In this document: positions 16,986 to 25,943 of the stretch, in pieces
Layout: the number at the start of each line of letters is the position of its first letter
How positions within the stretch are numbered: the first letter of the stretch is position 1
Source of the DNA: an uncultured Pelagibacteraceae bacterium
Lineage (GTDB): Bacteria; Pseudomonadota; Alphaproteobacteria; Pelagibacterales; Pelagibacteraceae
Assembly (NCBI GenBank): GCA_902551215.1
Contig: CACDCI010000004.1
Coordinates: 1 to 43,624 of the forward strand
DNA length: 43,624 bases
Direction: 5' to 3'
Translations under genes and position numbers: made by a program
The notes under the pieces: model-generated
The model's input: the letters and a program-made list of their open reading frames with translations, nothing else
The model's database searches: none
What the model was told of the DNA's origin: nothing

Positions 16986-17981
16986 TTAAAGATTAAATAT
17001 TTTTTGTATTGTCTGATAGTTAAGATTTTTTTTATTATATTTTTTTACAAAAAAATTAAATAATTCATTTAAATTTTCTTTAAACAAAAGGAAATTTAAT
17101 TTGGAAATCATATCTTCAGATGAATTAAATGTTAGTCTATCTGTTAAATCATTAAAAAGATTTTTTGAATTCTTGTTGAATGCTTGAAATAATATCCCTC
17201 CACTTTCAATTATTTGTATACTTCTTGTGTACAATGTTTCTTCACCATCTTTTGCCATAAAATCTACACAGATGTTTCCTTGATAAAAATTTGCAATAGA
17301 ATTTGCATCATAATTACTTGGATATGATTCTGGATATATTTTTTTTAAATCATCTCCAATTAATATACATTTTTTTCCAAAAACATTTTTAATTTTTTTT
17401 ATAAGCTCAAGTCTCAGTAATATCCTTAGATTTATGTAAATTTTATGTTTTTCAATGTTGCTTAAATTATCTATATTTTGATTTTCCCAAAAAACTTCAT
17501 TATCTAATAAAGATAGGTTTTCAAAAATTTCTAATTTATTTTTGTTCCATATTTTTAAAGAGTTCTTATCCTTAATTTCGCTAACTTTCATTGCTATTAC
17601 AATTTTTGGACTACTAAAATTTATACTTTTAGCAAGATCACATGGATAAAAATTAATCAAATTATTTTTTCTTGAAAATAAATTTGATGCTGTTACAAAA
17701 TTATTTTTGTATTGTTGAAAATCTTTATTAATTTTAAAGTCTGTACCTCCAAACCAAATATTAATCGAATTTTTTTCGTTGCTTAAAAAAGGTAAGCCAT
17801 CACATGATAAGAAAAAAAATTTTTTTGATAAATTTGTCATTAATATTATTTTTCCAATATAGCAAAGGATTGGACCTGATAAGTTTATGATTTTAAAATT
17901 TTCAATTTTTTTACATTTTAGAAAATTATTTAATGATTGCCTTCTAAATTTATATTTAAATATAAAAAATATATACTTCAT
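16986..17981 (-). CDS. Glycosyltransferase-like protein, uncertain family
   Basis: The 331-residue protein has no signal peptide or membrane helix that stands out. The clearest feature is near residues 238-263, CVDFMAKDGEETLYTRS followed by IQIIESGGILFQ. This resembles the C-terminal donor-binding region of CgeB-like and other GT-B glycosyltransferases, where a Pro/Thr-Arg-x-hydrophobic-E segment precedes a gly-gly turn. Residues 204-212 (KCILIGDDL) look like the start of the second Rossmann domain. It closes the sugar island on the tsaD side, convergent with the GT4 gene. The family assignment is tentative; a second sugar-transfer step is the simplest guess. Confidence 0.55.
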   Translation of the reverse strand: MKYIFFIFKYKFRRQSLNNFLKCKKIENFKIINLSGPILCYIGKIILMTNLSKKFFFLSCDGLPFLSNEKNSINIWFGGTDFKINKDFQQYKNNFVTASNLFSRKNNLINFYPCDLAKSINFSSPKIVIAMKVSEIKDKNSLKIWNKNKLEIFENLSLLDNEVFWENQNIDNLSNIEKHKIYINLRILLRLELIKKIKNVFGKKCILIGDDLKKIYPESYPSNYDANSIANFYQGNICVDFMAKDGEETLYTRSIQIIESGGILFQAFNKNSKNLFNDLTDRLTFNSSEDMISKLNFLLFKENLNELFNFFVKKYNKKNLNYQTIQKIFNL

Positions 17982-18052
17982 AATTTTATTTTAAAATCTC
18001 TTTAAAACTTAAAATCTTCATAATTTTTTTAGATATCATGTTGTAGTCTTAA

Positions 18053-19126
18053 TTACAATTTAACTCCCGCACCTTTCAAAAACTTTGCTTTTTCATCTAG
18101 TGGCCATCTTGGTTTTGGAGAAAAATCTAAACTGTTAAACTTGTTTTTTTTAAATTTTTCTAAACCAACCATTGCAATCATTGCGGCATTATCTCCACAT
18201 AAACTAGTTGGAGGAAAAATAGGATTGAAATTTTTTTCCCTACAAAGATTTGTTAGATTTTCTCTTATTTTTTTATTTGCAGCCACACCTCCTGCTACAA
18301 CAAAAGTATTATCTTTACTTCCATTAATTTTTTTAAATTCTTCAAATGCAAATTTACTCTTTTTATTTAATATTTCTTCAACAGTTCTTTGAAATGAAGC
18401 TGCAAGATCATATTTTTCTTGATTAGTTTTAATTTGTTTAGAAATTTTTAGAACTGCAGTTTTAAGACCAGCAAATGATAAATTGCATCCACCTTTATGC
18501 ATTATAGGTTTGGGTAATTCATATTTTTTTGGATCGCCTTTTTTTGCGAATTCTTCTATCCTTGGGCCACCTGGAAATTCTATTCCAAGTAATTTTGCAG
18601 TTTTATCAAAAGCTTCACCAACAGCATCATCAATTGTTGTTCCTAATCTTTTATATTTACCCAAACCTTGAACGTTTAAAAATTGAGTGTGACCACCTGA
18701 AATTAAAAGTAATAGATAAGGATAGTTTAATTTTGAATTTAATTTAGGACTCAAAGCATGTCCTTCGAGATGATTAACTGCAATAAATGGTTTGTTTAAG
18801 GAAGAGGCTACAGATTTTCCAAAACTAAGACCAACTGCAAGACAGACAATAAGACCAGGGCCAGCGGTGGCTGCTATTGCATCAAGGTCTTTAAACTTAA
18901 CACCACTTTCATCAATTGCTTTTTTTGTTATTAGATCAATTTTTTCAATATGTGATCTTGCGGCAAGTTCAGGAACTACTCCACCAAACTCTTTATGCAC
19001 ATTTACTTGACTTGATACAACATTAGACAATATGATGGGAATACCTAGATCATTTTCTTGAATTACTGATGCTGCAGTTTCATCACAGCTTGATTCAATT
19101 CCTAAAATTATATGTTTTTTTTTCAT
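18053..19126 (-). CDS. tsaD: tRNA N6-adenosine threonylcarbamoyltransferase
   Basis: The 357-residue protein begins MKKKHIILGIESSCDETAAS, the canonical TsaD start. It carries the metal-binding NHLEGHA motif, LLLISGGHTQ, and GPRIEEFA, and a C-terminal VAGGVAANKKIRE and PTSLCGDNAAM. It transfers threonylcarbamoyl to A37 of ANN-decoding tRNAs, working with TsaB and TsaE. The frame is open 16 codons further upstream, but the ATG at 19126 is chosen because family members start at this point. It diverges from hemC across a 50-base gap, an arrangement common in alphaproteobacteria. In many relatives gpsA follows it; here the sugar island lies there instead. Confidence 0.96.
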   Translation of the reverse strand: MKKKHIILGIESSCDETAASVIQENDLGIPIILSNVVSSQVNVHKEFGGVVPELAARSHIEKIDLITKKAIDESGVKFKDLDAIAATAGPGLIVCLAVGLSFGKSVASSLNKPFIAVNHLEGHALSPKLNSKLNYPYLLLLISGGHTQFLNVQGLGKYKRLGTTIDDAVGEAFDKTAKLLGIEFPGGPRIEEFAKKGDPKKYELPKPIMHKGGCNLSFAGLKTAVLKISKQIKTNQEKYDLAASFQRTVEEILNKKSKFAFEEFKKINGSKDNTFVVAGGVAANKKIRENLTNLCREKNFNPIFPPTSLCGDNAAMIAMVGLEKFKKNKFNSLDFSPKPRWPLDEKAKFLKGAGVKL

Positions 19127-19176
19127 TAAATTAATTTTTATTAGTAATACAATCTCAATATAAGAATAAAGCATAA

Positions 19177-20100
19177 ATGAAAAACAAAAAAATTATTATT
19201 GGCTCTCGTGGTAGTAAATTAGCATTATGCTATGCCGAAAGAGCCAAGGATGAAGTTTTAAATATTTCACCTAGTTTTGAAATTGATGATGTTTTAATTA
19301 AAAAAATCAAAACTAAAGGTGACATAATTCAAGATATCAGATTATCAGAGGCTGGCGGCAAGGGATTATTTTCCAAAACAATTGAAGACGAACTATTGAA
19401 TGGAAAAATTGATATTGCTGTTCATGCATTAAAGGATATGCCATCACACGAAACAAGAGGGCTTATAACAAATTGTTTTTTAGAAAGAAACGATCCAAGA
19501 GAAATTTTAATTAGTAAAAATAATAAAAAGATCAAAGACCTTGCTAGCAATGCAATAGTTGGAACTTCATCTTTTCGAAGAGAGTTTCAATTAAAAAAAA
19601 TACGACAAGATCTTAATTATAAATTAATAAGAGGAAACGTTGACACAAGGATTAAAAAATTAAATGATGGTTTATTTGATGCCATCATTTTATCTTATGC
19701 TGGAATTAAATCATTAAATTTAGAAAATAAAATTTCCCAAACTTTTTCAACATCAGAAATTATCCCAAGTGCTGGACAAGGGGTTGTTGCTCTTCAATGT
19801 AGAGATAATGATAAAAATGTAATTGAATTATTAAAAAAAATTAACCACCAACCAACACATAATTGTGTTTTGGCAGAAAGAAATGTTCTTAAAATTTTAG
19901 ATGGAGATTGTGAAACTGCTGTTGGTGCAATTGCTAAAATTAATGAGGAAAATATTAGTCTTGAGGCAGAGTTATTTTCTTTAGATGGAAAAGAAAGATT
20001 TTATCATAAAGATTCAAAAGAAATTAAATTTGCTTTTGAACTAGGCAAAGAAGTAGGATTAATATTAAAGAAAGAATCTAAAAATTCGTATAAAAAATAA
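19177..20100 (+). CDS. hemC: Porphobilinogen deaminase (hydroxymethylbilane synthase)
   Basis: The 307-residue protein begins with IIIGSRGSKLAL and has HALKDMPS (residues 83-90, catalytic Asp87), SSFRREFQL and RGNVDTRI for substrate phosphate binding. LDGDCETAVGA follows, where Cys245 should carry the dipyrromethane cofactor. It polymerises four porphobilinogens in haem synthesis. hemD follows after 4 bases, so the two form an operon, and MscS, YggT and folD follow with gaps of 2, overlap and 7 bases. Confidence 0.97.
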   Translation: MKNKKIIIGSRGSKLALCYAERAKDEVLNISPSFEIDDVLIKKIKTKGDIIQDIRLSEAGGKGLFSKTIEDELLNGKIDIAVHALKDMPSHETRGLITNCFLERNDPREILISKNNKKIKDLASNAIVGTSSFRREFQLKKIRQDLNYKLIRGNVDTRIKKLNDGLFDAIILSYAGIKSLNLENKISQTFSTSEIIPSAGQGVVALQCRDNDKNVIELLKKINHQPTHNCVLAERNVLKILDGDCETAVGAIAKINEENISLEAELFSLDGKERFYHKDSKEIKFAFELGKEVGLILKKESKNSYKK

Positions 20101-20104
20101 AACT

Positions 20105-20803
20105 ATGCATATATTATTAACAAGACCATTAGAAGATAGTCATGAGATGATTTTAAGATTTCAATCACTTGGTCATAAAGTTTTTCACATACCACTGATT
20201 AATATTGAGAGTAAGAATTATGAATCTATAAATTTTTCTGATTATAATGGAATTATTTTTACAAGCGCCAATGCAATAAAATTTGTTGATTCAAAATTAA
20301 TTGATAAAAAGATTAGTTGTTTTTGTGTTGGAAGATCAACTGAAAAAAAAGCTAAAAGCATTGGTTTTCAAAATATATTTTGCGCAGATGGCAATGTTAA
20401 TAATTTAAAAGAATTAATTTTACAGAATTTTAATTCTTCAGATGGAAAATTACTTTATGTAAGTGGGGAAATTATTTCTAATGAGTTAGATCAACAACTT
20501 ATAGTTAAAGGTTATAATGTTAAAAGAATAATTAATTATACAGCTAAACCAGTTGAAAAATTTAATAATGAGCTCATAGAAAATCTTAAATTAAAAATGC
20601 CTGAAATTGTTTATATTTATTCTCAAAATAGTGCGATTAGTTTTTTGAATTTAATTAAGAATTACCAGTTAGAAAATCTTTGGATGGGTACTAATTTAAT
20701 GTGTATTAGCGAGAAAACGTCAAATGTTTTGAATGAAATTAAATGGAAAAAAATTTTCCTTTTTAACCCTGGAGAAGAAGAATTTTTGCTATATAAAATT
20801 TAG
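20105..20803 (+). CDS. hemD: Uroporphyrinogen-III synthase
   Basis: The 232-residue protein has the weakly conserved HemD pattern: ILLTRPLEDS at the N terminus, IIFTSANAIKF near residue 50, CVGRSTEKKAKSIGF near 75, and VYIYSQNSAISFLNLI and CISEKTSNVL in the second half. It closes and inverts hydroxymethylbilane to uroporphyrinogen III. Its place directly after hemC makes the assignment firm despite the family's low sequence conservation. Confidence 0.9.
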   Translation: MHILLTRPLEDSHEMILRFQSLGHKVFHIPLINIESKNYESINFSDYNGIIFTSANAIKFVDSKLIDKKISCFCVGRSTEKKAKSIGFQNIFCADGNVNNLKELILQNFNSSDGKLLYVSGEIISNELDQQLIVKGYNVKRIINYTAKPVEKFNNELIENLKLKMPEIVYIYSQNSAISFLNLIKNYQLENLWMGTNLMCISEKTSNVLNEIKWKKIFLFNPGEEEFLLYKI

Positions 20804-20805
20804 TT

Positions 20806-21891
20806 ATGGAATTATTTAATAATTTTAATGAATTGTTTTTATCAGTCTGGAATAAAGGAATTCTTGGTGTAGATATATTTCAAATACTAATTGGTGTTGG
20901 AATTTTTCTTATCTTTTTGATTTTTAGAGGGATAATTAGCAAAGTAATTATAAAGCGATTAGAAAATATAGCAAAAAGAACAACTAATAAGCTTGATGAT
21001 ACTTTTGTTCAAGCAATGGAAGGACCTGCAAGGTTTTTACCAATTGTTTTGGGTTTTTTTATTGCAAGTTATTATATGTCATTTTCAGACGATGGTAGAG
21101 CTATTGTTGACACTATAAATAGAACTTTAATAACTATTTTTATTTTTTGGGTTATTCATCAAATTATAGAACCCATTTCTTATATCTTGAGTGGCTTAGA
21201 TAAAGTTTTAACTCGAGAATTAATTGGTTGGATAATTAAGTCATTAAAAATTTTAATTTTCATTTTAGGTTTGGCTGCAGTTCTTGAGCTTTGGGGAATA
21301 AAAATTGGACCAATTATTGCAGGATTAGGTTTATTTGGTGTTGCAGTTGCCTTGGGTGCTCAAGATTTATTTAAAAATTTAATTTCAGGAATTTTAGTTT
21401 TAGTTGAAAAAAGATTTAAAATTGGAGATTGGATTTTAGTTGAAGGTATAATTGAAGGCATTGTTGAAAAAATAGGATTTAGATCAACTGTGATAAGAAA
21501 GTTTGATAAATCTATTGCCATTATTCCAAATTTTCAATTTGCTGAAAATGCAGTAATTAATATTAGTCAAACAACAAACTGGATTATTAGTTGGGTAATT
21601 AATTTGCAATATGACACAACAGTTGAACAACTTAAAACAATAAGAGATGAAATTGAAGAATATATAAAACAAAATGAAGATTATAAACCAGAACTTGGAT
21701 ATGCAGTTAGAGTAGATAAATTTGCTGAAAGTTCTATTGATATGTACATTCGTTGCTTTACAAAAACAGATGATTGGGATGAATGGTTAGCCGTTAAAGA
21801 AAGGCTTGCTATTTCAATAAAAAAAATTGTAGAAAAAAATAAAGCATCATTTGCTTTTCCAAGTCAGTCTATTTATGTTGAGAAAAAATGA
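20806..21891 (+). CDS. MscS-family small-conductance mechanosensitive channel
   Basis: The 361-residue protein has about five hydrophobic segments. The last, GPIIAGLGLFGVAVALGAQD (residues 168-187), is the Gly/Ala-rich pore helix TM3 of MscS. It is followed by the hinge and beta domain KNLISGILVLVEKRFKIGDWI and a cytoplasmic alpha/beta domain ending in FPSQSIYV. Such channels open under membrane tension and release solutes during osmotic downshock. It has two more membrane helices than E. coli MscS. It overlaps the YggT gene by 4 bases. Confidence 0.93.
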   Translation: MELFNNFNELFLSVWNKGILGVDIFQILIGVGIFLIFLIFRGIISKVIIKRLENIAKRTTNKLDDTFVQAMEGPARFLPIVLGFFIASYYMSFSDDGRAIVDTINRTLITIFIFWVIHQIIEPISYILSGLDKVLTRELIGWIIKSLKILIFILGLAAVLELWGIKIGPIIAGLGLFGVAVALGAQDLFKNLISGILVLVEKRFKIGDWILVEGIIEGIVEKIGFRSTVIRKFDKSIAIIPNFQFAENAVINISQTTNWIISWVINLQYDTTVEQLKTIRDEIEEYIKQNEDYKPELGYAVRVDKFAESSIDMYIRCFTKTDDWDEWLAVKERLAISIKKIVEKNKASFAFPSQSIYVEKK

Positions 21892-22178
21892 TTGCAATCT
21901 TTTATTTAGTTCTTCAAATATTAAAACTTTATTCTTACATTGTAATTGCCAATGTTATTATTAGTTGGTTGGTTGCATTTAATGTTTTAAATACTCAGAA
22001 TAGGTTTGTTTATTCCGTTCTTGACTTAACTTATCGTTTAACAGAACCATTTTTAAATAAAATAAGACGTTTTTTGCCTAACTTAGGTACACTTGATATT
22101 TCCCCAATAATTTTACTCCTGTTGATTTGGTTTATAGAAATGTGTATGAAGCTTTACGTGGCACCTATAATATTTTAA
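21888..22178 (+). CDS. YggT family membrane protein
   Basis: The 96-residue protein has two hydrophobic helices (about 3-30 and 70-95). Between them lies the family motif YRLTEPFLNKIRRFLPNLGTLDISPI, given in part as LTEPFLNKIRRFLP and LDISPI, followed by the second helix ILLLLIWFIEM. YggT proteins are inner-membrane proteins with a suspected role in division or osmotic tolerance. It shares an ATGA overlap with the MscS gene, so the pair is translationally coupled. Confidence 0.88.
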   Translation: MIAIFYLVLQILKLYSYIVIANVIISWLVAFNVLNTQNRFVYSVLDLTYRLTEPFLNKIRRFLPNLGTLDISPIILLLLIWFIEMCMKLYVAPIIF

Positions 22179-22185
22179 CTAATTT

Positions 22186-23031
22186 ATGATTTTAATAGAC
22201 GGAAAAAAAGTAGCAGCTGAACTTAGAGAAGAATTAAAAAAGAAAGTAACTGAACTTAAATCTAAATATAATACTGTTCCTGGATTAACTGTAATTTTAG
22301 TTGGAGAAGATCCAGCAAGTAAAATTTATGTAAAAAATAAAGAAAAATTTGCAAAAGAAATTGGAATGAATTCCGAAGTAGTTAGATATCCTGCGGATTT
22401 AGAAGAAAAGGCGTTACTAAACAAAATTAAAGAACTTAATAAAAATGAAAAAATTTCAGGCATATTAGTTCAACTGCCCCTTCCGAAACATATTGATAAA
22501 AGAAAAGTTATAGAAACCATAGATCATGGAAAAGATGTTGATGGTTTTCATCCTATGAACGTTGGCAATCTATCCTCCGGTTATGATAGTAGCATTCCGT
22601 GCACACCTCTAGGCTGTAGTTTATTGCTCAAAAAAGTTGAAAAAAATTTAAGTGGAAAACATGCAGTAGTAATTGGGAGATCTAACTTAAATGGAAAACC
22701 AATGACTCAATTACTTCTTAAAGAGAATTGTACTGTCACTATTACTCATTCAAAAACTGAAGATCTAAAAGCGGAATGTCTTAGAGCTGATATAATCATT
22801 GCAGCTGTAGGAATACCTGAATTAGTTAAGGGTGATTGGGTAAAAAAAGGCGCAATAGTTATAGATGTTGGAATTAATAAAACAGAAAAAGGTATTGTAG
22901 GTGATGTTGCATTTGATGAAGTTTCTAAAATAGCAGGTGCACTTACTCCAGTTCCTGGTGGTGTGGGCCCAATGACAATTGCTTGCTTATTAAAAAATAC
23001 TATAGAGTGCTTTACAAAACTTAATTCTTAA
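22186..23031 (+). CDS. folD: Methylenetetrahydrofolate dehydrogenase / cyclohydrolase
   Basis: The 281-residue protein has the full set of FolD motifs: PASKIYVKNKEKFA (Tyr and catalytic Lys), GILVQLPLPKHI, DVDGFHPMNVGNL, CTPLG, the NADP-binding VVIGRSNLNGKPM, and the signature PGGVGPMTIACLL near the C terminus. It interconverts methylene-, methenyl- and formyl-tetrahydrofolate, supplying one-carbon units for purH and others. It ends the hemC-hemD-mscS-yggT-folD run. Confidence 0.97.
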   Translation: MILIDGKKVAAELREELKKKVTELKSKYNTVPGLTVILVGEDPASKIYVKNKEKFAKEIGMNSEVVRYPADLEEKALLNKIKELNKNEKISGILVQLPLPKHIDKRKVIETIDHGKDVDGFHPMNVGNLSSGYDSSIPCTPLGCSLLLKKVEKNLSGKHAVVIGRSNLNGKPMTQLLLKENCTVTITHSKTEDLKAECLRADIIIAAVGIPELVKGDWVKKGAIVIDVGINKTEKGIVGDVAFDEVSKIAGALTPVPGGVGPMTIACLLKNTIECFTKLNS

Positions 23032-23034
23032 AAT

Positions 23035-24720
23035 TTAACTAACTAATTTTATAAAAATTTTTTCTAAATCTGAAATTACAAATTTATTTTCAAAAAGATT
23101 TTCCTTAGCTTTTTCATTATAATATTTTTTAATTTCATCTAAGTTTTTATTATTTGCTACTGCAACTGCAGTTGACACATAATCATTTATTGTATCTACT
23201 ATTGGATATATTGGAGCATCTTTTATTTTCATTTGATTATAAGCGCCTAAAACTAGTCTTGATTTTGTATACTTGGTTGGTTTAGTTACAGTAGGTGTGC
23301 CATAAAACATTGACTCATAAAAACTATTTCCAGCACTAAAATATAATGGATCTAACAAAACTGAGGCTTGACCACAGTGGTTAATATATTCTTCCCAAGA
23401 AAAACCTTCCATAAACTTTATTCTATCAAGATCTATGTTTTTGTTTTTCTTAAATCTAGATATTAATTTTTTGTAATAAGTCTTATTTGAGTCTTTAATA
23501 AAATATAATATTGCCTTTTTATCTTCTTTTAAAATACTACCAAGCACATCATCAAAATCAGGATGTATCTTAAATAAAGTTTGTGGACATGAATAAATAT
23601 TATTTTTGGACAATTCATCTTTTTTAAGTTTGTTTTTTATAGTTGGAGTGTAATAGTACATTGGTACATAATTTGAATATAATAAAGTTTCAGAAAATGT
23701 TTTTTCACTACCTTCTGCCTCTATTAATTTAGACGTTAAAAAGTAATCAATAGTATTGTTTCCTGTAGTTATGGGGTGCCCCCATGAAGTAATTTGGTAT
23801 TTAGCAAGTCTTATAAAAGAAAGATAATACAAATCTAATGAAAGGCCAATTTCAGGATAAAAAAGAATATCCAGGTTTTTTTCTGAAATTATTTTTTGTT
23901 TATCTTTGAATTTTGTAGGTAAAATATAATTTTTAATTATTTTGTTTTTTTCTGCGTGAATGAAATTTTCATAAATTTTACCTTTTTTAGTTTTTTGAGT
24001 GTGAAAAACTATTGTCTCAAATTTATTTTTGTCTAAGTTTAGAATAATTCCTTTATATAATTTACCAATTGTATGGTCAGTCAAATATTCAGAAATAAAT
24101 CCTATTTTAATTTTACTTTTAGAATTGTTTTTTAATAGATTCACCTCATTTATTTGGGGATATATTTTTCTAAAAAATTTAACACATTTTTTGTTAATTT
24201 CTAAATTATTATATTCATCATAAGATAGTTCAAAATGTGGTGGTTTAAGTAATTGATTATTTATATCTAATGTGATTTTTTTTTTTGAATTTAATATTTC
24301 ATTTAAATTTTTATCTAATCGATTTCTCGAAGATTTAACATCATCTTTATCTTTAAAAATCATGGGCAAGATAATTTTTTCTCTAATAAGCCATCTTTCA
24401 TCTAGGATTTTTTCTTCTATTCCAAGATTTATATAATGTATTGCTTCCTCTACTTTATCTTGTTTTTCTAAAACAACTATAAGCTGAGAAATTACATTAG
24501 GTATATTTATTTTTATTTTAATAATTTTTTTTAAAATCAGCTCTGCTTGTTCAAAATTTTTGGTATCAAAGTAACATAGAGATAAGTTTATTAGCGCAGA
24601 AAGATTTTTAGGGTCAATTTCTAATATCTTATTAAGACAATTTTGAGCTTCTAAATAGTTTTTTTTATTATAATTTTCTTGAGCTATTTTAAAAAGTTTT
24701 TCGGCTTCTATCTGTGACAC
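23035..24720 (-). CDS. TPR protein with GT41 (O-GlcNAc transferase/HMW1C-like) glycosyltransferase region
   Basis: The 561-residue protein starts with about three tetratricopeptide repeats (residues about 1-105; one reads NLSALINLSLCYFDTKNFEQ). From about residue 205 a GT-B region follows, beginning KIKIGFISEYLTDHTIGKLY. It includes YQITSWGHPITTGNNTIDYF (about 315-334), close to the GHP-TT-IDY element of GT41 enzymes. A later stretch, QASVLLDPLYFSAGNSFYESM, matches the UDP-binding region. Family enzymes glycosylate Ser/Thr or Asn side chains with GlcNAc or glucose. Acceptor and donor are unknown here. It converges on folD with a 3-base gap. Confidence 0.8.
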   Translation of the reverse strand: MSQIEAEKLFKIAQENYNKKNYLEAQNCLNKILEIDPKNLSALINLSLCYFDTKNFEQAELILKKIIKIKINIPNVISQLIVVLEKQDKVEEAIHYINLGIEEKILDERWLIREKIILPMIFKDKDDVKSSRNRLDKNLNEILNSKKKITLDINNQLLKPPHFELSYDEYNNLEINKKCVKFFRKIYPQINEVNLLKNNSKSKIKIGFISEYLTDHTIGKLYKGIILNLDKNKFETIVFHTQKTKKGKIYENFIHAEKNKIIKNYILPTKFKDKQKIISEKNLDILFYPEIGLSLDLYYLSFIRLAKYQITSWGHPITTGNNTIDYFLTSKLIEAEGSEKTFSETLLYSNYVPMYYYTPTIKNKLKKDELSKNNIYSCPQTLFKIHPDFDDVLGSILKEDKKAILYFIKDSNKTYYKKLISRFKKNKNIDLDRIKFMEGFSWEEYINHCGQASVLLDPLYFSAGNSFYESMFYGTPTVTKPTKYTKSRLVLGAYNQMKIKDAPIYPIVDTINDYVSTAVAVANNKNLDEIKKYYNEKAKENLFENKFVISDLEKIFIKLVS

Positions 24721-24749
24721 AAAAATAATTAATTATTATTAATAAATTA

Positions 24750-25937
24750 TTATCTAAATAATTTTTTTTTATGGAAGTCAATAAATCTTTCAACATTTGA
24801 TTTATTAAATGTTTTATTTTCTTCAAATGAAACCTTTTTAATTGAATAAGCATTGCTTTTGGTTTGTCTTGAAATAATTGTTATATTTCCCTTATATAGT
24901 TTAAGTTTAATTGATCCATTTACTTTGTTTTTTTTTAGATCTACAATTTTTTGTAATTTAAGTCTTGATTTTGAATACCAATATCCATTGTAAATTAATT
25001 TTGCATATTTAGATATAATTTCATCTTTTTTGTGCATTGTTTCCTTATCCAAGGTAATTGATTCAATTGCTCTATGGGCAGCCATTAATAAAGTTCCACC
25101 AGGAGTTTCGTAAATACCTCTGGATTTGATTCCAATAAATCTGTTTTCAACAAGATCAACTCTTCCAATACCATTTTTACCTGCAACAATATTTATTTTT
25201 TGAAGTAGTTTTGCTGGAGATAATTTTTTACCATTAATAGTTATAGGATCTCCGTTTTTAAATCCTATGGTTATATAAGAAGATTTGTTTGGCGCTTTTT
25301 CGGGTGAAGTTGTTCTTTGAAAAATATATTCTGGTGCTGGATTTTTGGGATTTTCTAAAACATTACCTTCAGTTGATGTGTGATATAAATTATCATCAAT
25401 TGAAAATGGTGGAATACCTTTTTTATTTTTAGGTATTGGTATATTATTTTTTTTTGCATATTTTATTAAATCTGTTCTTGAATTTAATTTCCAAATTCTC
25501 CATGGAGTTATAATTTTTACTTTTGGTCCAAAATAGTGATAACAAAGCTCAAATCTAACTTGATCATTACCTTTTCCAGTTGAGCCATGTGAGACTGCAT
25601 AAGCTTTAAATTTTTTTGCTATTTGAATTTGTCTTTTTGCAATTAATGGTCTAGCAATTGAAGTTCCTAATAAGTATACACCCTCATAAATTGCATGCCC
25701 TCTTAGCATTGGAAATACATAATCTTTAATAAATAAATTTTTAAGATCTTCAATTATAATTTTTTTAACACCAAGTGCTTTTGCATTTCTTAATATTTTT
25801 TTTCTATCAATTTTTTGACCAATATCAGCAGTGTATGAAATTACTTCAGCTTTGTAGTTTTCTTGAAGCCATTTTAAAATTATAGAGGTATCTAACCCGC
25901 CCGAATAGGCAAGCACGATTTTCCTTTTTGAAATCAT
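24750..25937 (-). CDS. argG: Argininosuccinate synthase
   Basis: The 395-residue protein has normal ArgG length. It starts with the ATP pyrophosphatase P-loop AYSGGLDTSIILKWL, then has EVISYTADIGQ, YLLGTSIARPL, and the citrulline/aspartate-binding signature SHGSTGKGNDQVRFEL. It joins citrulline and aspartate in arginine synthesis. The IalB-like gene lies 6 bases upstream on the same strand. Confidence 0.97.
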   Translation of the reverse strand: MISKRKIVLAYSGGLDTSIILKWLQENYKAEVISYTADIGQKIDRKKILRNAKALGVKKIIIEDLKNLFIKDYVFPMLRGHAIYEGVYLLGTSIARPLIAKRQIQIAKKFKAYAVSHGSTGKGNDQVRFELCYHYFGPKVKIITPWRIWKLNSRTDLIKYAKKNNIPIPKNKKGIPPFSIDDNLYHTSTEGNVLENPKNPAPEYIFQRTTSPEKAPNKSSYITIGFKNGDPITINGKKLSPAKLLQKINIVAGKNGIGRVDLVENRFIGIKSRGIYETPGGTLLMAAHRAIESITLDKETMHKKDEIISKYAKLIYNGYWYSKSRLKLQKIVDLKKNKVNGSIKLKLYKGNITIISRQTKSNAYSIKKVSFEENKTFNKSNVERFIDFHKKKLFR

Positions 25938-25943
25938 TTAAAA

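Noticed and set aside
19127-19174. A 16-residue N-terminal extension of TsaD
   Set aside because: TsaD proteins begin at the GIESSCDET segment; the extension would cross the divergent promoter region.
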